Below, one piece after another: positions 25,101 to 39,200 of a stretch of 64,000 bases of DNA. Below the pieces are notes generated by a model, which did no database searches, had not been told where the DNA came from, and saw only the letters and a list, made by a program, of their open reading frames with translations. Each line of letters opens with the position of its first letter. The stretch's first letter is position 1. The translations under genes and the position numbers were made by a program. Origin of the DNA: Moringa oleifera (taxonomy: Eukaryota > Streptophyta > Magnoliopsida > Brassicales > Moringaceae); NCBI GenBank assembly GCA_021397835.1, contig JAJFZO010000165.1, positions 2,108,001 to 2,172,000 of the forward strand, given 5' to 3'.

Positions 25101-28100
25101 TGGCCTAAGAAAACTGTCATGTAAAACTAAAAGCTTTTCAATTGAAAAGTTAATGACAAAATAGGCTTTAGAGTAGCTCTACATAGAAATAGAATTAACA
25201 GGATAGGATTCACACGCACAGCCTTATCCTATGAGTCTGCCTATGTTATGTGTTTGCCTTTGAGAGCCTTGCTACTAGTTCCCTTTGTTGGCATCATTGA
25301 ACCTCATTAGCATTTTGAACAGAATTAGAGGCTCAAAATGAATAGTCAAAGGAATTGATAATTCATGTTTAGTCTTCTATCTTTGCCTAATACCAATTCT
25401 ACAAAGGGATCAAATAATTGAAAGCAGGTTGTAGGTTGCGTATAGCCTTATAATTGTTGATTTCTTGAAAGGCCAGTTACCTTTTTGAAATATACCCAGT
25501 TAGACACTAACCTCAATAGTATTGCCGTATCCCCGAGGCTTATAGAGAAAATATCCCATAAGCCTTGGAAAAATAGCAAATCAAAATTACTTCTTACATA
25601 AGAAGTCCAAATCAATTTCTAAGACCAACGAGTTTATAAAGGTCTGGTCTTGCAAAAAGCTATCAATCAAATCAAACAACTCAAGACATAAAAGATTTAA
25701 TAAACTTGAAAAGTTTACCCAATTTGTCTTAGTGACAATAGATGAATATTGGTATTTATCTTTCTTTAAAACAAATATAAGTTTATAGATACTAAATAAT
25801 GAAAGGTAAAATGTAACAAGCATGCCTGATCATTCATCTCTACGAGCAGTCATCTTTTGATGGAAAGATGGAATGCGATAAGGGATTCTTGTCTTCGTGC
25901 GAGAGACAAGATAAAGATGAGAGGAGTGCTTCTCAAAGGCACCTACATAATATTTATTTCATAAATGAAAGAGATATAAAGCAATACACCTTTCCTTCGT
26001 TAAGGAACCATAGGCGTATAATTGGATCTTTGAGAAAAACTCACTATACAACCCAAGACTTTAAAATCTTGGCACCACAATCATGTATCTAAGTCATATA
26101 TAATGTAAAATAAGGTTCACTTTACCAATTTTACCTTTTAATTCTTAAATGCTTACATATCTCAAGGCCCATGAACCAATTCAGACCTGTTGAAAACCAA
26201 ATAGATACACTAGGATACCGCCTTGCCAGGTGCACCAAGTTATTTGAGAGCCAAAGGAAACTTGGCTACGATTAATTTCGACTCGGTCACCTCTAAGGTT
26301 CTGTCCCCAGAGAACAAAGTGCTTAATTGGTTTACTAGACCAAGATATTCACTTAATCACAGTAGTTAGACACTATTCTTGAGAGCAAGAATATGAGCAC
26401 TATATACATAATATCCCATAGACACTGTGCCAACAAGGTTGCCTCTTTGACACACCTAATCTACAAGCCTCACATTTAAGTAAATGTGAAACTATAATGA
26501 TAAGGAGCTTAAATGTGCGAGGATAGACTACCTCTACCCTTGTTTGTATAGAACAAATAGTTGGTGCCAAACAAAGAAAATTAAAAAAGTGCCAACCAAA
26601 GTGCCCAATCTTTTTGACTTAAAATGAACATTCAAAGCATGAGCACCCAAATCCATATCAGAAAAGCCTTGGCTTAGCCGTAATGAGATCAATCACTTAG
26701 TTTTTGCTACAGAAGATGCCTTTAAGTTGGAGCTTGAAACTAAATCAGAACCGATAGGAAAAAGCCTTTTCTAGGGCTATTATGCTTGAGGTAGAAAACC
26801 ATAATAAAGAAAGAAACTCAACTTGAGACTTCTAGAAAGTCTTTTTTAGGTCAACAGGAATCTTATCACAAATGAAGGCAAGCTAGCTTGAGCAGATAAT
26901 CTTGGTAGTTAAAATTCAATATTTGATTCAGTAGACCTCTTCTTTTAGGAATTAGTAATCTCAGTTAGTGAGCCTACCTCCTTTCATTCTTTAGTTATTC
27001 CAGTAAAGACTAGCCAATAGACCTTTCTATTCTTAAATTGAAAAAGCCTTTTCTATGCTTAGTCTTGATGCCTTTTCCAAAGAATTTCCCTAAATGAAAT
27101 AAGAGAAAACATCTCTCAAGACCAATTTTCCCAATCTCTTTAGTCCCACTTCCAAATGTGTTCTTCCTATGGCCATTTTTAAACCTTTTCAAACTAGTTA
27201 ACAATAGCATTTTGGGGGCTACTAATGAAAGACTTTGCTTTTAAACTTAAAAGAATGTCTAAAAAACTGCCTTTAAGTAATAGTGTTAAAGCTTTTTCTT
27301 AATGATGTACAAAATATGGCTGTTAATCCTAACTTATAAAAGGAGGATCCACAGTAAAGACCTTCTGTAGGAAGGTCTTTACTTCGACCTTGCTCTTTTG
27401 AAGAGTTTTGGCTTTGGTTGGATTTCCATTTTTGTGGCATGAACTCTTCGAGCAGCATTAGGAGATAAATGAATCTCAAATCTAGGTTTTCCACATTCTT
27501 AGTTGTATCATTGAAGAGAGTTGATTCACCTTGTAATTGATGGTAATTACTGACTAATTGGCTAACTAATCAAGGAACAACAAAATATGCCATGCTATGA
27601 AGGAGATCGCTTTTATGATTGATGTATGACCAGCATAACTCATGCAAATTTATTTGGACCTTGCCTATAAGAGTTTTGAAATGGGCATCCTATAAATGGA
27701 GATCTAGCCAATTGTAAAAGTGTTTTCATTTAATACCTAGTCTCATATCTCTTGTAATGGTGCTGTATCTTACATGTACTTTCTTTTTATCTTATCTACT
27801 GCCTATGCCTAAGGGAAAGATATCAGTTCTAGTCACATATTCATTTTCACACATATGTTTCAAAAAGTTTTTCGAATAGCATTCGATGAAACGACAACTC
27901 TTGCTCAAATAATAGGGGGTATTATAAGTAAAAAGCTTAATCTTCCCAAAGGTATTAGGATAACATTAATCTTTGACTAAGATAATGACATTGGTGAATC
28001 GAACCTGTAGCAATGCCGCCCTTCTTACCCTCTTTATCTGCTTTTAATCAGCTAACCAAGAATTATAAGAATTTGCCCTTTCATCCTAATTTCCCTTCTA

Positions 28101-29401
28101 AGATTACTTTTCTTTCCCTGACTCTAGACTTGATTAATATCTGGGTCCATGGGCCCATTCTCAATTAGTCTTCCCTAGACTATGTTTTTTACCCATCGTT
28201 ACTAGCATAAAAACAAGAGCTTTTCGAATAACGAGCCAAATGTTAGAATGTCAAGATATGGAATTTAGTTTTTAAGATTAGATTAGTGATTAGTCACCCC
28301 TATTGTAACTTATATTCATAAGGTTAAGCTAGCAAGACCAGTTACACAAGCCCCTTTAGAGATAAGGGCGATAACAGGCACTATCAAACAACATTGGCAT
28401 GCGCACTTGCATAATTAACTGATCCTAAATCTTCCATCGCAACAATTTCATGGCCTCAGGTTAAACAACCAAATCTCCTAGCTCAATTAATGGGTGGTAT
28501 GAACAAGAACTAAAGAAAGTAAGGAAATCAATAAGCAAGTTTATTGGCTGTTATAGTAATTGGTGTAGGAGCATACGTATAAAAAAAAAGCAAATTTTTT
28601 CATATTTTCGAGTAAAAGACCAAGCCAGTCAAATTAAATAAGTCAATAACTCAACAAGAGGATCTTCTTAAAGATGTTAAGTGACGAGAACTGACCAATG
28701 ATGAGAGCTTAACAAAGGACTCATTTCCATAGCTAGGGCGTACACGAGGAGCTAATCATAAGAGGCGAGCAAGTGGCATCGATATCATCATTTTCGTGTA
28801 CACATGGTTCATCTGGCAAAATCATTAAATCTTTAACTACATAAAATAAGAAAAGTTTATTGGTCAGGCCTTTTTACGGTATATTCAAAGGCTCTATCAA
28901 GAGGTTTCACTCCGCATCCTAACTGGAGGCCTTCCTTATTTTGATTAAACCAACAGATTTGCAGACAATGAAGATGAAGTGAGCGATCGCCCATGAGGCA
29001 ATGAAATTGTTTGATTATTTTCTCATATCATATATATGCTTTTTAAAGCAATTGAATCTCCTTGTTATGCCGTCTATGAAACTAGCTTTATGTCTAATGT
29101 TTTGTAGAGACAATGAAAGATTCAGTTTTGAAATCCAATGGTAGAGGTGAATGTTATCCTTTAACATTAAGCTAACTCCCTATATTGATTCCTTTTAGTG
29201 TGCCTATCGATTCTATTACTCCTTACTTCAAGTAAGAATGGCAACGATTCCATGCATGCCCTGGAATAACTTCGATAAATTTCACATTTATGAGCCGAGT
29301 TTACACAATATTATGATCACCTAGTATTATAGGTAAATGAACCTTGTAACAAATATAGTTGCTCTATAACTATAGCATAAGTGGGAGATAGTAGCCACTA
29401 G
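19166..29401. other. Decayed organelle-like spacer
   Basis: About 10 kb between the copia and CACTA elements. Apart from the protein-like minus-strand ORF at 23887-24123 nothing could be named. ORFs at 19570-19837 (both strands), 19964-20224 and 21643-21939 run 75-98 codons without a recognised domain. No rRNA and no secure tRNA were seen. Confidence 0.45.
23887..24123 (-). CDS. Unrecognised protein-like ORF of 78 codons
   Basis: Starts MASSSKTVISSIYK and runs 78 codons with a soluble, amphipathic composition: alternating hydrophobic and charged residues through KLVDHVDTLNDLESIDHL and YFDSRMKALADELCEV, suggestive of helices. It has no membrane segment and no low-complexity bias, unlike most ORFs in this window. 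I do not recognise the family. The opposite strand carries an overlapping 90-codon ORF, so one of the two is a shadow; this one looks more like a protein. It could be the remnant of a mitochondrial ORF, a fragment of a captured nuclear exon, or chance. No splice sites, promoter or neighbours help decide. Confidence 0.3.
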   Translation of the reverse strand: MASSSKTVISSIYKNHCRLIQKLVDHVDTLNDLESIDHLYKLGPYFDSRMKALADELCEVYQLTTLSPLVGNLSLLTS

Positions 29402-29418
29402 CACTACAAGAAAATAGC
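29402..29418 (+). repeat. CACTA left terminal inverted repeat
   Basis: CACTACAAGAAAATAGC. The first 13 bases equal the commonest plant CACTA terminus. The transposase cleaves at this edge. Confidence 0.92.
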
Positions 29419-29699
29419 AAAATTCTTAAGAAAAATTCCTTCGAAAATAAAAATCATGGTAATTTTTAAAATCTATTTTGCCAATTGTTATGAAAAAATT
29501 ATGTAGTGAGAAATTGATATTCCAAAGGAAATTCTATCAAAATTTCTAACATATTATTTCTTCCAAATATTGTCGTAATAAAATCCATAGGAAAATTAAT
29601 GGAAAATATTAATATTAATTTTTATTTTTTAATATTAAGGAATTTCCAAGGGAGTACTACTATGGTAGTTTTTTGTATAATTTTATCAACATTAAAAAA

Positions 29700-30220
29700 T
29701 AATTAATTTAATTACCACGAATAATATAGTGGCAAGTATTGTAACTATATATTTAATTTTTAAATTTAATTAAATAATATTTATAATTTAATTGTTATGG
29801 TATATTTTCGTGAGAATTATTTGTTACCGTTGCCACAGTTGTCTTCCATGGCAATCAGTTGAAAAAATATTTACTTTAATTTTTTAATTATTTTAAGCAA
29901 TAATATTGCCACGGAATAAACCATGGCAATATTTACATCATTTGCCACAAAAATTTTGCATGTCAATTTTGTTGAGGTAATTTTTAATTTAACATATTGA
30001 ATTAATCTTTTGATATTTTAACCAATTGCCACAGTAATTTTTTGTTGCAATATTTTGTGAGTGTTTGCCACTATTTTTGTGTGGTAATTTTGAAGAAATT
30101 TTTTAATATTTTATATAATATTTAAGTAATTAACATAAAAATTATTTATGTTAATTGTCTATAATAATTTGTCATGGATAATATCCATGATAATTATGTT
30201 ATTTGCTATAGTTTTTTCTA
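29700..30220. repeat. CACTA left subterminal inverted motifs
   Basis: Several pairs of TTGCCACAG/G and CATGGCAAT-type words in opposite orientation recur every few tens of bases (near 29827-29863, 29907-29930, 29940-29970, 30026-30092), set in very AT-rich DNA. Subterminal repeats of this sort bind the accessory transposition protein in characterised CACTA elements. The same family of words fills the right end. Confidence 0.8.
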
Positions 30221-31400
30221 TAGGAATCATTAAGTAAACAAAAATTTTTAATTAACTTTTTTAAATTTTATAAAAACAAGTTTTAATGTAATTTCATAAT
30301 ATTTGAGAAGGTAGATTTTTTTGCAGGTAATTTAGTATTATTTTTATTATTTAATTATCATAATTAAAAATTTTAATCATAATTATTTTAATTAAATAAT
30401 TATTATAATTAAACAGAGATGAGTAATCAAATATATTTTTTTATTTTTGATAAATTTACTTAATTGTTTACGGTATAAGAGTTTGTTTTATATATTTTTG
30501 TTGTAATAAAAAATTTAATATACATAAAAAATTTATTTTCAATTTGATAATATGTTATTACCAATAAAACTAAAATTCAACTAGTTGAATTAATGATTAT
30601 ATTTACTAAAAGGTAAAGAATAATTTAACTTGCGTTTAAAAATAAAACTACATTAGGTTGTTTGTTTCAATGGTTAAGGTTTGATACTTAAAAGTAAGAG
30701 AGTACAAGTTCTAGTTTGCTTTCTCGCATTTTAAGTATATAATATATAATTTTTTTTAACAATTTAATTTAGTTATTACTAAAAAAATATCATGTCATAT
30801 AATAATTTCATGTATCTTAAAATGTATAAAATATAGTAGTGCATTTAATCAATTAATTTTAATACTTGTAGATTATAATATATAGTAATATATATAAGAA
30901 GATCTCATGGTATATAGATACATCATGATTACATATAACTTAATTTAAAACCATGAATTTAATTATCTTGTTTTTTCATAATATAGTAAGTATGTAGTGA
31001 ACTATATTACATTGATTATAATACATTGTAAAATATATAATATATTAATTTATTCAACAAATATAAGTCCTTATATTAATGAGCCATGAGTTATAATTAA
31101 AAAACTTAAAGTTATAAATAATTTAGGATTGAAACATTGGTACAACATAAGTATGATTATCTATCAATTTTGTAACAATTACTTGTTTTTATTTGCATTG
31201 TTTAGTGGAAAATATGTGTGATTAGGCATCAATTTATAAATAATTGCTTGTTAATGTAATTGTAAATATTAGTCTAAATTGCAATATGTCTTGCTAGTTG
31301 ATACTGATTAATTTTAGCTTCCAATGATACATATCAATGATTAAATGATTTAATTAAAATAAATAAATTAAAAAGCAAAATACTATATCAAAATGACACT
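30221..31400. other. AT-rich CACTA interior without genes
   Basis: Very AT-rich DNA between the left subterminal repeats and the candidate promoter. No ORF of note, no recognised domain. Confidence 0.6.
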
Positions 31401-31412
31401 GTTTTGATGTAG

Positions 31413-31420
31413 TATAAATA
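31413..31420 (+). promoter_or_regulatory. Candidate TATA box of the CACTA transcription unit
   Basis: TATAAATA is followed 20-130 bases later by a strongly pyrimidine-rich leader (CTCTCCTTTCTTTCCTTCTACTCTCTG), an arrangement typical of plant promoters and 5' leaders. It is the best TATA box upstream of the transposase on the correct strand. The distance to the first coding motif (about 4.8 kb) would need introns or a long leader. Confidence 0.5.
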
Positions 31421-31559
31421 AGTTAAAAACCTAACAACAACTTAGTTTTCTTCCTTGTCACCACTCTCCTTTCTTTCCTTCTACTCTCTGCAATCTTTCT
31501 GCTCTCTGCAATCTCCATTTCTTTGTAATTTCTCCTCTCTTTTTGTTACTTGGTCCTTA

Positions 31560-32215
31560 CGAGAAGATCAAATCTAAGTATTTAGTGAATCATCACAATA
31601 CTTTAATAAGGTAAAACTCGAATTTTACCCACCCGATATGGTTAAAGTTGAGCAGTTGTGAGAATACTCTTTCTTTCCTTTTCCTCTCTATAATCTCTAT
31701 TCTTTCTTCTTGCTACATCTAACTTTCTCTCTTTATTGTTCATTGTGAGAAATATGATTTGAGGAAGCATCACAACATTGAATCTTAAAAGCTTTATTAA
31801 GCTTCTTCTTTGAAGTTTAATCTATGTTTTTGGTCTTCACATGAAGGTCAAATCTGAGCATTTGGTGAATCATCACAATATTCTTGTAAGGTAAAACTCA
31901 GATTTTGGCCACATGATATGCTCAAAGCTAGGCAGTTATGGGAACACTCGTTTCTTTCCATATCCTTTCTGTGATCTCTCTTCTCTGTAATCTGTCTTCT
32001 TTTTTCTTGCTACATCTAACTTTTTATCTTCATTGTTCGTACTAAGAAATGTGATTTCGGGAAGCATCACAAGGTTGAATTTTAAAATCTCTATGAAGCT
32101 TCTTTTTTTTTAAGCTCAATTTATGTTTTTGATCCTTTCGAGAAGCTCAAATCTCAGCCTTGATGAAGCATCATATGCTTCTTGCAAGGTAAAATTTTTA
32201 TTTTACCTCACCATA
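31560..32215 (+). repeat. Diverged tandem repeat, units of about 280-300 bp
   Basis: The word CAAATCTnAG followed by TnGTGAATCATCACAATA-like sequence and ..GCAAGGTAAAA occurs at 31569, 31849 and 32148. Between these, TTTCTTGCTACATCTAACTTT and AAATnTGATTT..GGAAGCATCACAA also repeat in order. This gives two full units of 280 and 299 bp plus a partial third. The repeat sits in the leader of the CACTA transcription unit. Confidence 0.85.
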
Positions 32216-32249
32216 GGCTTAGAACTGTGCACTTAGGAACAAAGTAGAA

Positions 32250-35200
32250 TGAATACAAAGTTTTTATATTTTTGTGTAATTAAATGTCCTCATGATAAGT
32301 TACTATTTTTTTATGTAATTAAATGCATGTGATGTTAATTCCTTCACTAAATCATTGTTTGGCTATTTAATTAGGGAATTACAATATGATTTATGGTACT
32401 GTGATGGGTGTTATAATGAATGCAAAGTTTCATATGAGGTTTTTGATTCTAAGTGAATGCAATATGGTTAAAGAGGTATTGATAAGGGCATTTAATTTGA
32501 AGAAATAATAATATAAAAATTTACTCTAAAATGAACCTCAAAATATTTTGTTATTATTTTTATTCTTTTTTTTTGTAGGTTGTAGATTTTATAAGGGAAT
32601 AGATTCCAGAAAAAGTTTTCAAGCCAAGGTTGTTGTCACCTCAATGGTGAGAATAGATTCCAAATGCAATGTGAGTACATGCTTAACCATATTGTTGACA
32701 CATGACTATAATTTTTTGGAGTTATGCAAAGATATGACATGCACATGTGTGGAGTGAGGTAGCTAGAGTATATATTAAGATGTTCATATTGGAAATAAAA
32801 CAAGTAATATAATACATGTCTCTTTCATGCATTACATTTTATTGCATCTATTAGTATCCCAGATGCAACATTCTAAGTAATCATCTGTATTAGATTTTTT
32901 TCCAAAATTAATAAAAAACTTGATTCTAGTTTTTGTTATTGTTGTATATGCCAGCATGAATAACAAGGAAGAAAATTAATCTAAACTTGGTTGTGCATTC
33001 TTCATTCAATACTTAACATTGGTGTTTTTAGGAGTAAAGTTTGCCACTTTAGTGGTGTAAAGATGTATATTGGTAAGGTATCGAATTTGTGAGATCGGAT
33101 TCTAATGTAAACTTGATTTTTTTTTTTTAGAAGAGGATTGGATGGTAAAATTTTTTATTTGGGTGAGTACAAAGGTATTTATGTATATATTTTTTTATAG
33201 ATTTCATATAAAAGGAATGTTACATATTTGTTTTTTTATAGATTTTAATTTATTTCAATTTTTTTCTCATTTTCATTTGCTTGGTTGAGCTTAACCTAAA
33301 TGTTATTGGCTTCCCGTAGTTCATTTTCATTGTTAAGTTAAAATTAGATTTTTTCTACAAGGCTTACTTCAGTTCAAGTCCTACATTTGTTAACTGGTAC
33401 TACAACTTTTGATTTCTTCTAAGTATTAGTTAATAATTCTAGAGATTTTGAAGTTGCATGGTTGTTAGATGAATATTGAAAAAATATAACTTAGGATGTG
33501 AGCTTTTCACTTTTTTGTATATGATAAAAGAAAAAAAAGCTAAGTATTCAACCAAAGTCAGTCTGATTAGTACTTAGGTGATCTCTATTCCTCTCTCTTT
33601 TCATGATTTGTTATGTGTATTTTTTGATATCTTCAGTATGTATTTTATAAAATATTGATGAAATAAAATTTATGAAGAATTTGGCTTACTATCAAATCAT
33701 ATGCAACCTTCGCAATTTTAGGAGCATTTCTTATAGATGATTCTTACAACATTGTATAACTAAATTGATTTTAGTAAATAATTATATGCTACTTTTACAT
33801 TTATCAAACTAGTTATACCAATAGTATTGACAGTATGTATGGTCCAATGTTTTGATGAAAATTTATTATATTGTAGTTTGAATTTCACATTTATCTAAGG
33901 ATTTGTGCTTTTTAAATTGTTATGGTTAGTTCATACATGGTATCTCATTGTTGGCCTACTAGCTTGTGCTACTTGGTTATGATCTAGATGTGTTTAAATT
34001 ATGATAAAGTTCAGAGTCATTAAGACTGAAGTTGAGATCCTCTTCAAAAAAGAATTGCAGTGCCCTTTTTCAATGACCTTATGATAGCTGGTGTATAATA
34101 ATTATTTAATTAAAGTTGTAGCATTATCACTTATATGGTGATCATTTTTTTTTTTTACTAATCATCTTAAAATGTTCGATAATTGTACAATCACAAATTT
34201 GATTTCACATGTATGAAAAGTGGTTTCATGTATTTACAAATGAATTCTCTCATATATATTATCTAAATATATGGTAAATAAAATTGAAATGTTTCATATA
34301 ACTCATTTAAATGATTAATTATAATATTTTATAATATTTCTATTTTCATTACATTATATATCATTGTTAATAAATAGAATGATATTTGATCTTGTAGTTC
34401 ATTATCATACTTAAATTTAACACAATTAATTAATTTAAAACTATTATCATTAATTTTTTAATTAATTTTTTAAAATAAGATACATGATACGAACATTAAT
34501 TTTTTAATCACTTGTTTTACTAGATTCCATTGCCAACTCCTTGTTTGTTTGAAAATAAATTTAAATAACATAAATTTAATTATATAAAATTATTTTTTGG
34601 ATTTTTTAATTAAAATTTATATATATATTTAATTAATATTGCAAAAATTTTCAATCCCATGAAAAAATTTTAAGCACCTTTTTTCGTATTACATGGGAAA
34701 AAATGTGGTTAAAATTAAAAACAAGTCATAATTATTTGCTATAAATATCAATTAGTTTTGCTGTTAATCTATTAATTAATTACAAATATTTAGAAGTGAG
34801 GATACTTTACTCAGTAAAGTTTGTTCAAGATATATAATATGAGAATTCTATTGCCAACTTTTTATTTATTTTAAATTTAATTAAAATGAAATATATTTAA
34901 TAATATAAAATTATTTTATTTAATTAATTAATTTTAAAATAATTTATTAAAAGATATATTTAATTTGGCAATATAATATAAATCATATCAATTAATTTTT
35001 TAATCATTTTTTAATGATCAATAAAATGAAGACAAATTGTTTAAATTATAAAAACTAGTCATTGTTTTTTATTATAAATACTTACTAATTTTACTATTAT
35101 TTTATTAATTAAATATGTATATATATAATTAAATATATTTTATTCCATAAAATTTGTATATGATAGACAACATAAGGATTTCATTGCTTACATCTTAATT

Positions 35201-36220
35201 GGTTTCTCTTTTTCAACTGTTAGACCACGTGACAGAACTCTTCATACATTCAAAAAAAGAGAAATCTGCCTTAAAATATCACCTGATGGCTCATGTATGT
35301 GATAATAAGAACTTACTAACTATATTTTTATTTATTAAAGCATGTTAATATTATTTTATTAATTATAGATAATTTATAATTAATTTTACTTTTTAATTAG
35401 GGCAAGTAACATTAGTTATGTAAGAATGGGATATTAATTCATAAACATACAGTTGGTAGCTAGAGTTTATTGTATTAGTAACAACATTCAAGTACGTTAA
35501 CTAAATTGAAATGAATAATGTTTGACTTTTAATTTATATTTTCACATGTATTTAATGTCACTTGATTTTTATGATGTAGTTAACATAAATATTTGTTTAC
35601 TTAGATAATACAACACTTGTGTAATTTATAATATCTCTAATGTAGGATAAAATTATTACTTTAGAATAGTTAACTTTTCACTCATCAACTTATCAAACTT
35701 GAGATAATTATTCAGGAAATGGTTTCCTCAATTAGGCATACAAGTTTTTTTTGCATTACCTTTTTCAATCCGCTTTAAGTGTCACTTTAGAAACCCATCC
35801 AAGGGTTAACTTTATCTAATTAACACCTGAATAGTCCCTGATTGGGATTATGCATAAAGAGGTGTTAAAATTTTGTTCATTACAATGAATAAGATTATAC
35901 CAACAAAAAGTTCATTTAAATTTTGTACTTCTTTCTCCATTTGTTCTCCGAGTGCATATGTATATTATATCAATAGTCTATTTCATGCATTTGGAGAACT
36001 GAAAGGAGGTGTTGTTAAAATTTTTATGAACTAGTTGCTTGCATGAACTTGTTCTGGCGAAAAGCCAATTTAAGAATGGGATACAAGCCATATCTGTTCA
36101 TTTTCTCAATATCATCATCTTAAAAAAAAAAAAATACTAATGTGTTAGATATGTCAATAGTTTATTAAGCATGGGATCATCGGTCTTTTTATCTGACTTG
36201 TTAATAGATAGAAATTCTTG
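32250..36220. other. AT-rich CACTA interior, probably leader or intron DNA
   Basis: About 4 kb, AT-rich, with no recognised coding motif. A 69-codon ORF at 32548-32757 lacks a domain. By position it is the untranslated leader, an intron, or both, of the transposase gene that starts near 36.2 kb. An internal deletion or a second insertion cannot be excluded. Confidence 0.5.
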
Positions 36221-36228
36221 AGCATCGT

Positions 36229-39200
36229 TGCTGGATGTATAACACAAGAACTTAGATGAATGATTTGTCATCAGAATTTTTGTTGGGGTTTGAAGATTTA
36301 TAACAGTTGCATGTTAACTACTTATGTACTAAGCAAATCGGTTAATCAGGTTGCCTTGTGTGAAATGCAAGTGTCTGTGCTTTTACATGGCAGATACAAT
36401 AAGGCTACATCTATATAGAAAAGGTTTCAGCCTAACTATTACCATTGGCACAACCATGGTGGGGCTCCTACTCCATTCGTTGCAAGTCATTCTGAACCTA
36501 TTTCAATCCACGAAGATATCAACACTTGTGAACGAATGGTGATGGATGCTGCGGGGCCATCTTTGCTCTAAGTATAGAACCAAAATTGTCGAATTCAGAG
36601 TCAAGAAAATTCTATGATACGTTAACTGCTGCCTAGTTGCCTTTATGGGATGAATGTTAGAGTCACTCAATCTTTTCAGTTTTTGTGAGATTGATAAGTA
36701 TTAAGTTTGATTATAATGTAACTATGGCATGCATCCATGAATTAATCACCTTATTTAAAAAAGTGTTACCGATGAGTAATAAGATGCTCGATAATTTCTA
36801 TCACACTAAAAAATTGATCTCTCAAATTGGATGTGGTTACAAAAAAATTGATTATTGTCCTACTGGTTGCATGTTATATTATAGTGATAGTGTTGCAGAC
36901 CAAGAATGTAGATTTTGTGGTCAGCGTCGTTTTCAAAATCGATGAAGAGTAAATAATCGAAGTAAAAATGTATCATAGAAACAAATGTGGTATTTACCGA
37001 TAGTTACATGGTTATAAGGATTGTTTGCCTTAAATGCTACTACAGAGCATATGAGATGACTTCATGAGAAGCAACGTGAAGAAGGAATATTGGCACATCC
37101 ATTAGATGGGAAAGCTTGGAAGTATTTTGATTTGACTCACTTGGAGTTTGCATTAGAACCAAGGAATGTGCAAATAGGATTATATGCATCAAAAGAGAAT
37201 ATATGTTTTTAACAGTAATCATTCTTGGATCAAATAATCCGAAGACCCTAATAGATGTGTTCTTGCAGCCCTTACTTGAAGATTTGAAACTATTGTGGGA
37301 TTATGGTGTGAAAACTTACAATATCTCATTAAAGCAAAACATTTATATAAAATCTGCACTATTATGGATTATAAATGACTTCCTTGCACACGGCATGTTA
37401 TCGAGCTGGCAAACAGCAGGTCGATTAGGTTGTCCAGTTTGTATGAGATCATCAAAAGCTTTTTACTTAAAACATGGTGAAAAGATATGTTATTTTAATT
37501 ATCATCGATAATTTTTCCTAATGGACCACCTATTTAGACAGAACAAAAGGGAATTTATCAAGGGTCGAACTAAACAGGGTGAACCACCAAAGTGACTCTC
37601 TAATGCAAAAGTATATCATGTAACTATGCAGTTTCCTAAAATAATTAACATGGGAAGCCAGTACTAAACACCTGGTTATAGAGACTTACATAATTTCACT
37701 AAATCCAACATCTTTTAGGATTTACCATAGTGGTGTGATTTATTGAATGCTTATAATATACAAGTAATGCATACTAAAGCCAATGTTTTCAGGAACATTT
37801 TTCATACTGTGATGGACGTTATTAAAAAAACTAAGGAAAATGTTAAGGCAATGTTGGATTTACCTTTATGTTGTCATCGAAATGACTTGCATCTTGAAGA
37901 TAAAGTTAATGGAAGCTTCATAAAATCGAAAGCTTAATATACAGTAGATATAAACTGAAAGAGGGCTGTATGCAAATGGATAGAAGAGTTGAAACTTCAT
38001 GATGAATGTGAATCTAACTTGGGCACATGTGTTGGTATTTGAATATGCACGCTGCAACATATGAAAAGCCATGATTGTCACATGGTGATGGAGAGATTAT
38101 ATCCAATTACATTTAGTTGCTTAACTATGCCTATTTGGGAAGCTATCACTTAATTGAGTACATTCTTTCGAGATTTATGTTATTCAAAATTGAAAGAGAA
38201 TAAGTTAGACGTGATGGACAATAATAATGTCATAACTTTGTATAAGTTGAAAAAGATATTTCCTCTTGGATTTTTTGATGTCATGGAACACTTGCCTATG
38301 CACTTAGTGTATGAAGCGTGAGTTGGAGGACTAGTATAATACAGATGGATATATTTATTTGAGAGGTATGAATTGTTTTGTTGAAATTTTATTTGCATTT
38401 AAATGGATTGAACTTAAGTGATTATCTCAATGCATTTGAAAATGTTATTTTACAGATTTTTACACAATCTAAAAATGAAGGTTAAGAATAAAGCTCACGT
38501 CGAAGGTTCCATCTGTGAAGCTTACTGTTGAAAAAGACGTCATCTTTTTGTCCTCACTATTTTGAGGCATATGTCTAAGCCAGAAAATGAAAAGTGCCAC
38601 GAAATGATGGTGGTGGAGAGTCATCTGAGTATTCCTAACTATCTATCTTCAATTATCCTGGCCGAAGTGAGTGGTTATGCAAGTCTTGTTATCTCACATA
38701 AGAGGAAGCTTTCGAGATAAGCAAATACATGCTCATAAATTGTCTTGAAGTTGAACCCTTTGTGCAGTAAGTTTTGTTATGTATATTGGTAATGTTTTAC
38801 ATCAATTGTATTAGATATAATTTCACAGGTATGCTATGTATACTTGCAGAATATACATTCAGATATTAACCATATCCTTACTGAATCTATGCAAAGTCGA
38901 TATAACAAAATGTATACAATCAAACTTTGTTGATTGGTTCAAGGAATACATAAGTAATTTCATGGTAATTCTTATTGAAATTGTGAAATAATGTAACTTT
39001 GAATAGCATTTATGTTGATAAAGTTTTGTTTTTATCGATGTGCTATTAGGTACATAATTCTATCAATAGGGTGAATGATACATTTTTGTATGATTTAGTA
39101 TGGGGACCTGTAAATAAGGTCAACACTTATTCAATTCATTATGTCAATGGTTACAATTTTCATACTTTCACTTGGGCTAGTAATCGAAGTTCAAACAACT

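Noticed and set aside
27985..28070. GAATCGAACCTGTAGCAATGCCGCCC as a tRNA T-arm on the minus strand
   Set aside because: The T-arm-like word is present, but the rest does not fold into a tRNA I recognise.
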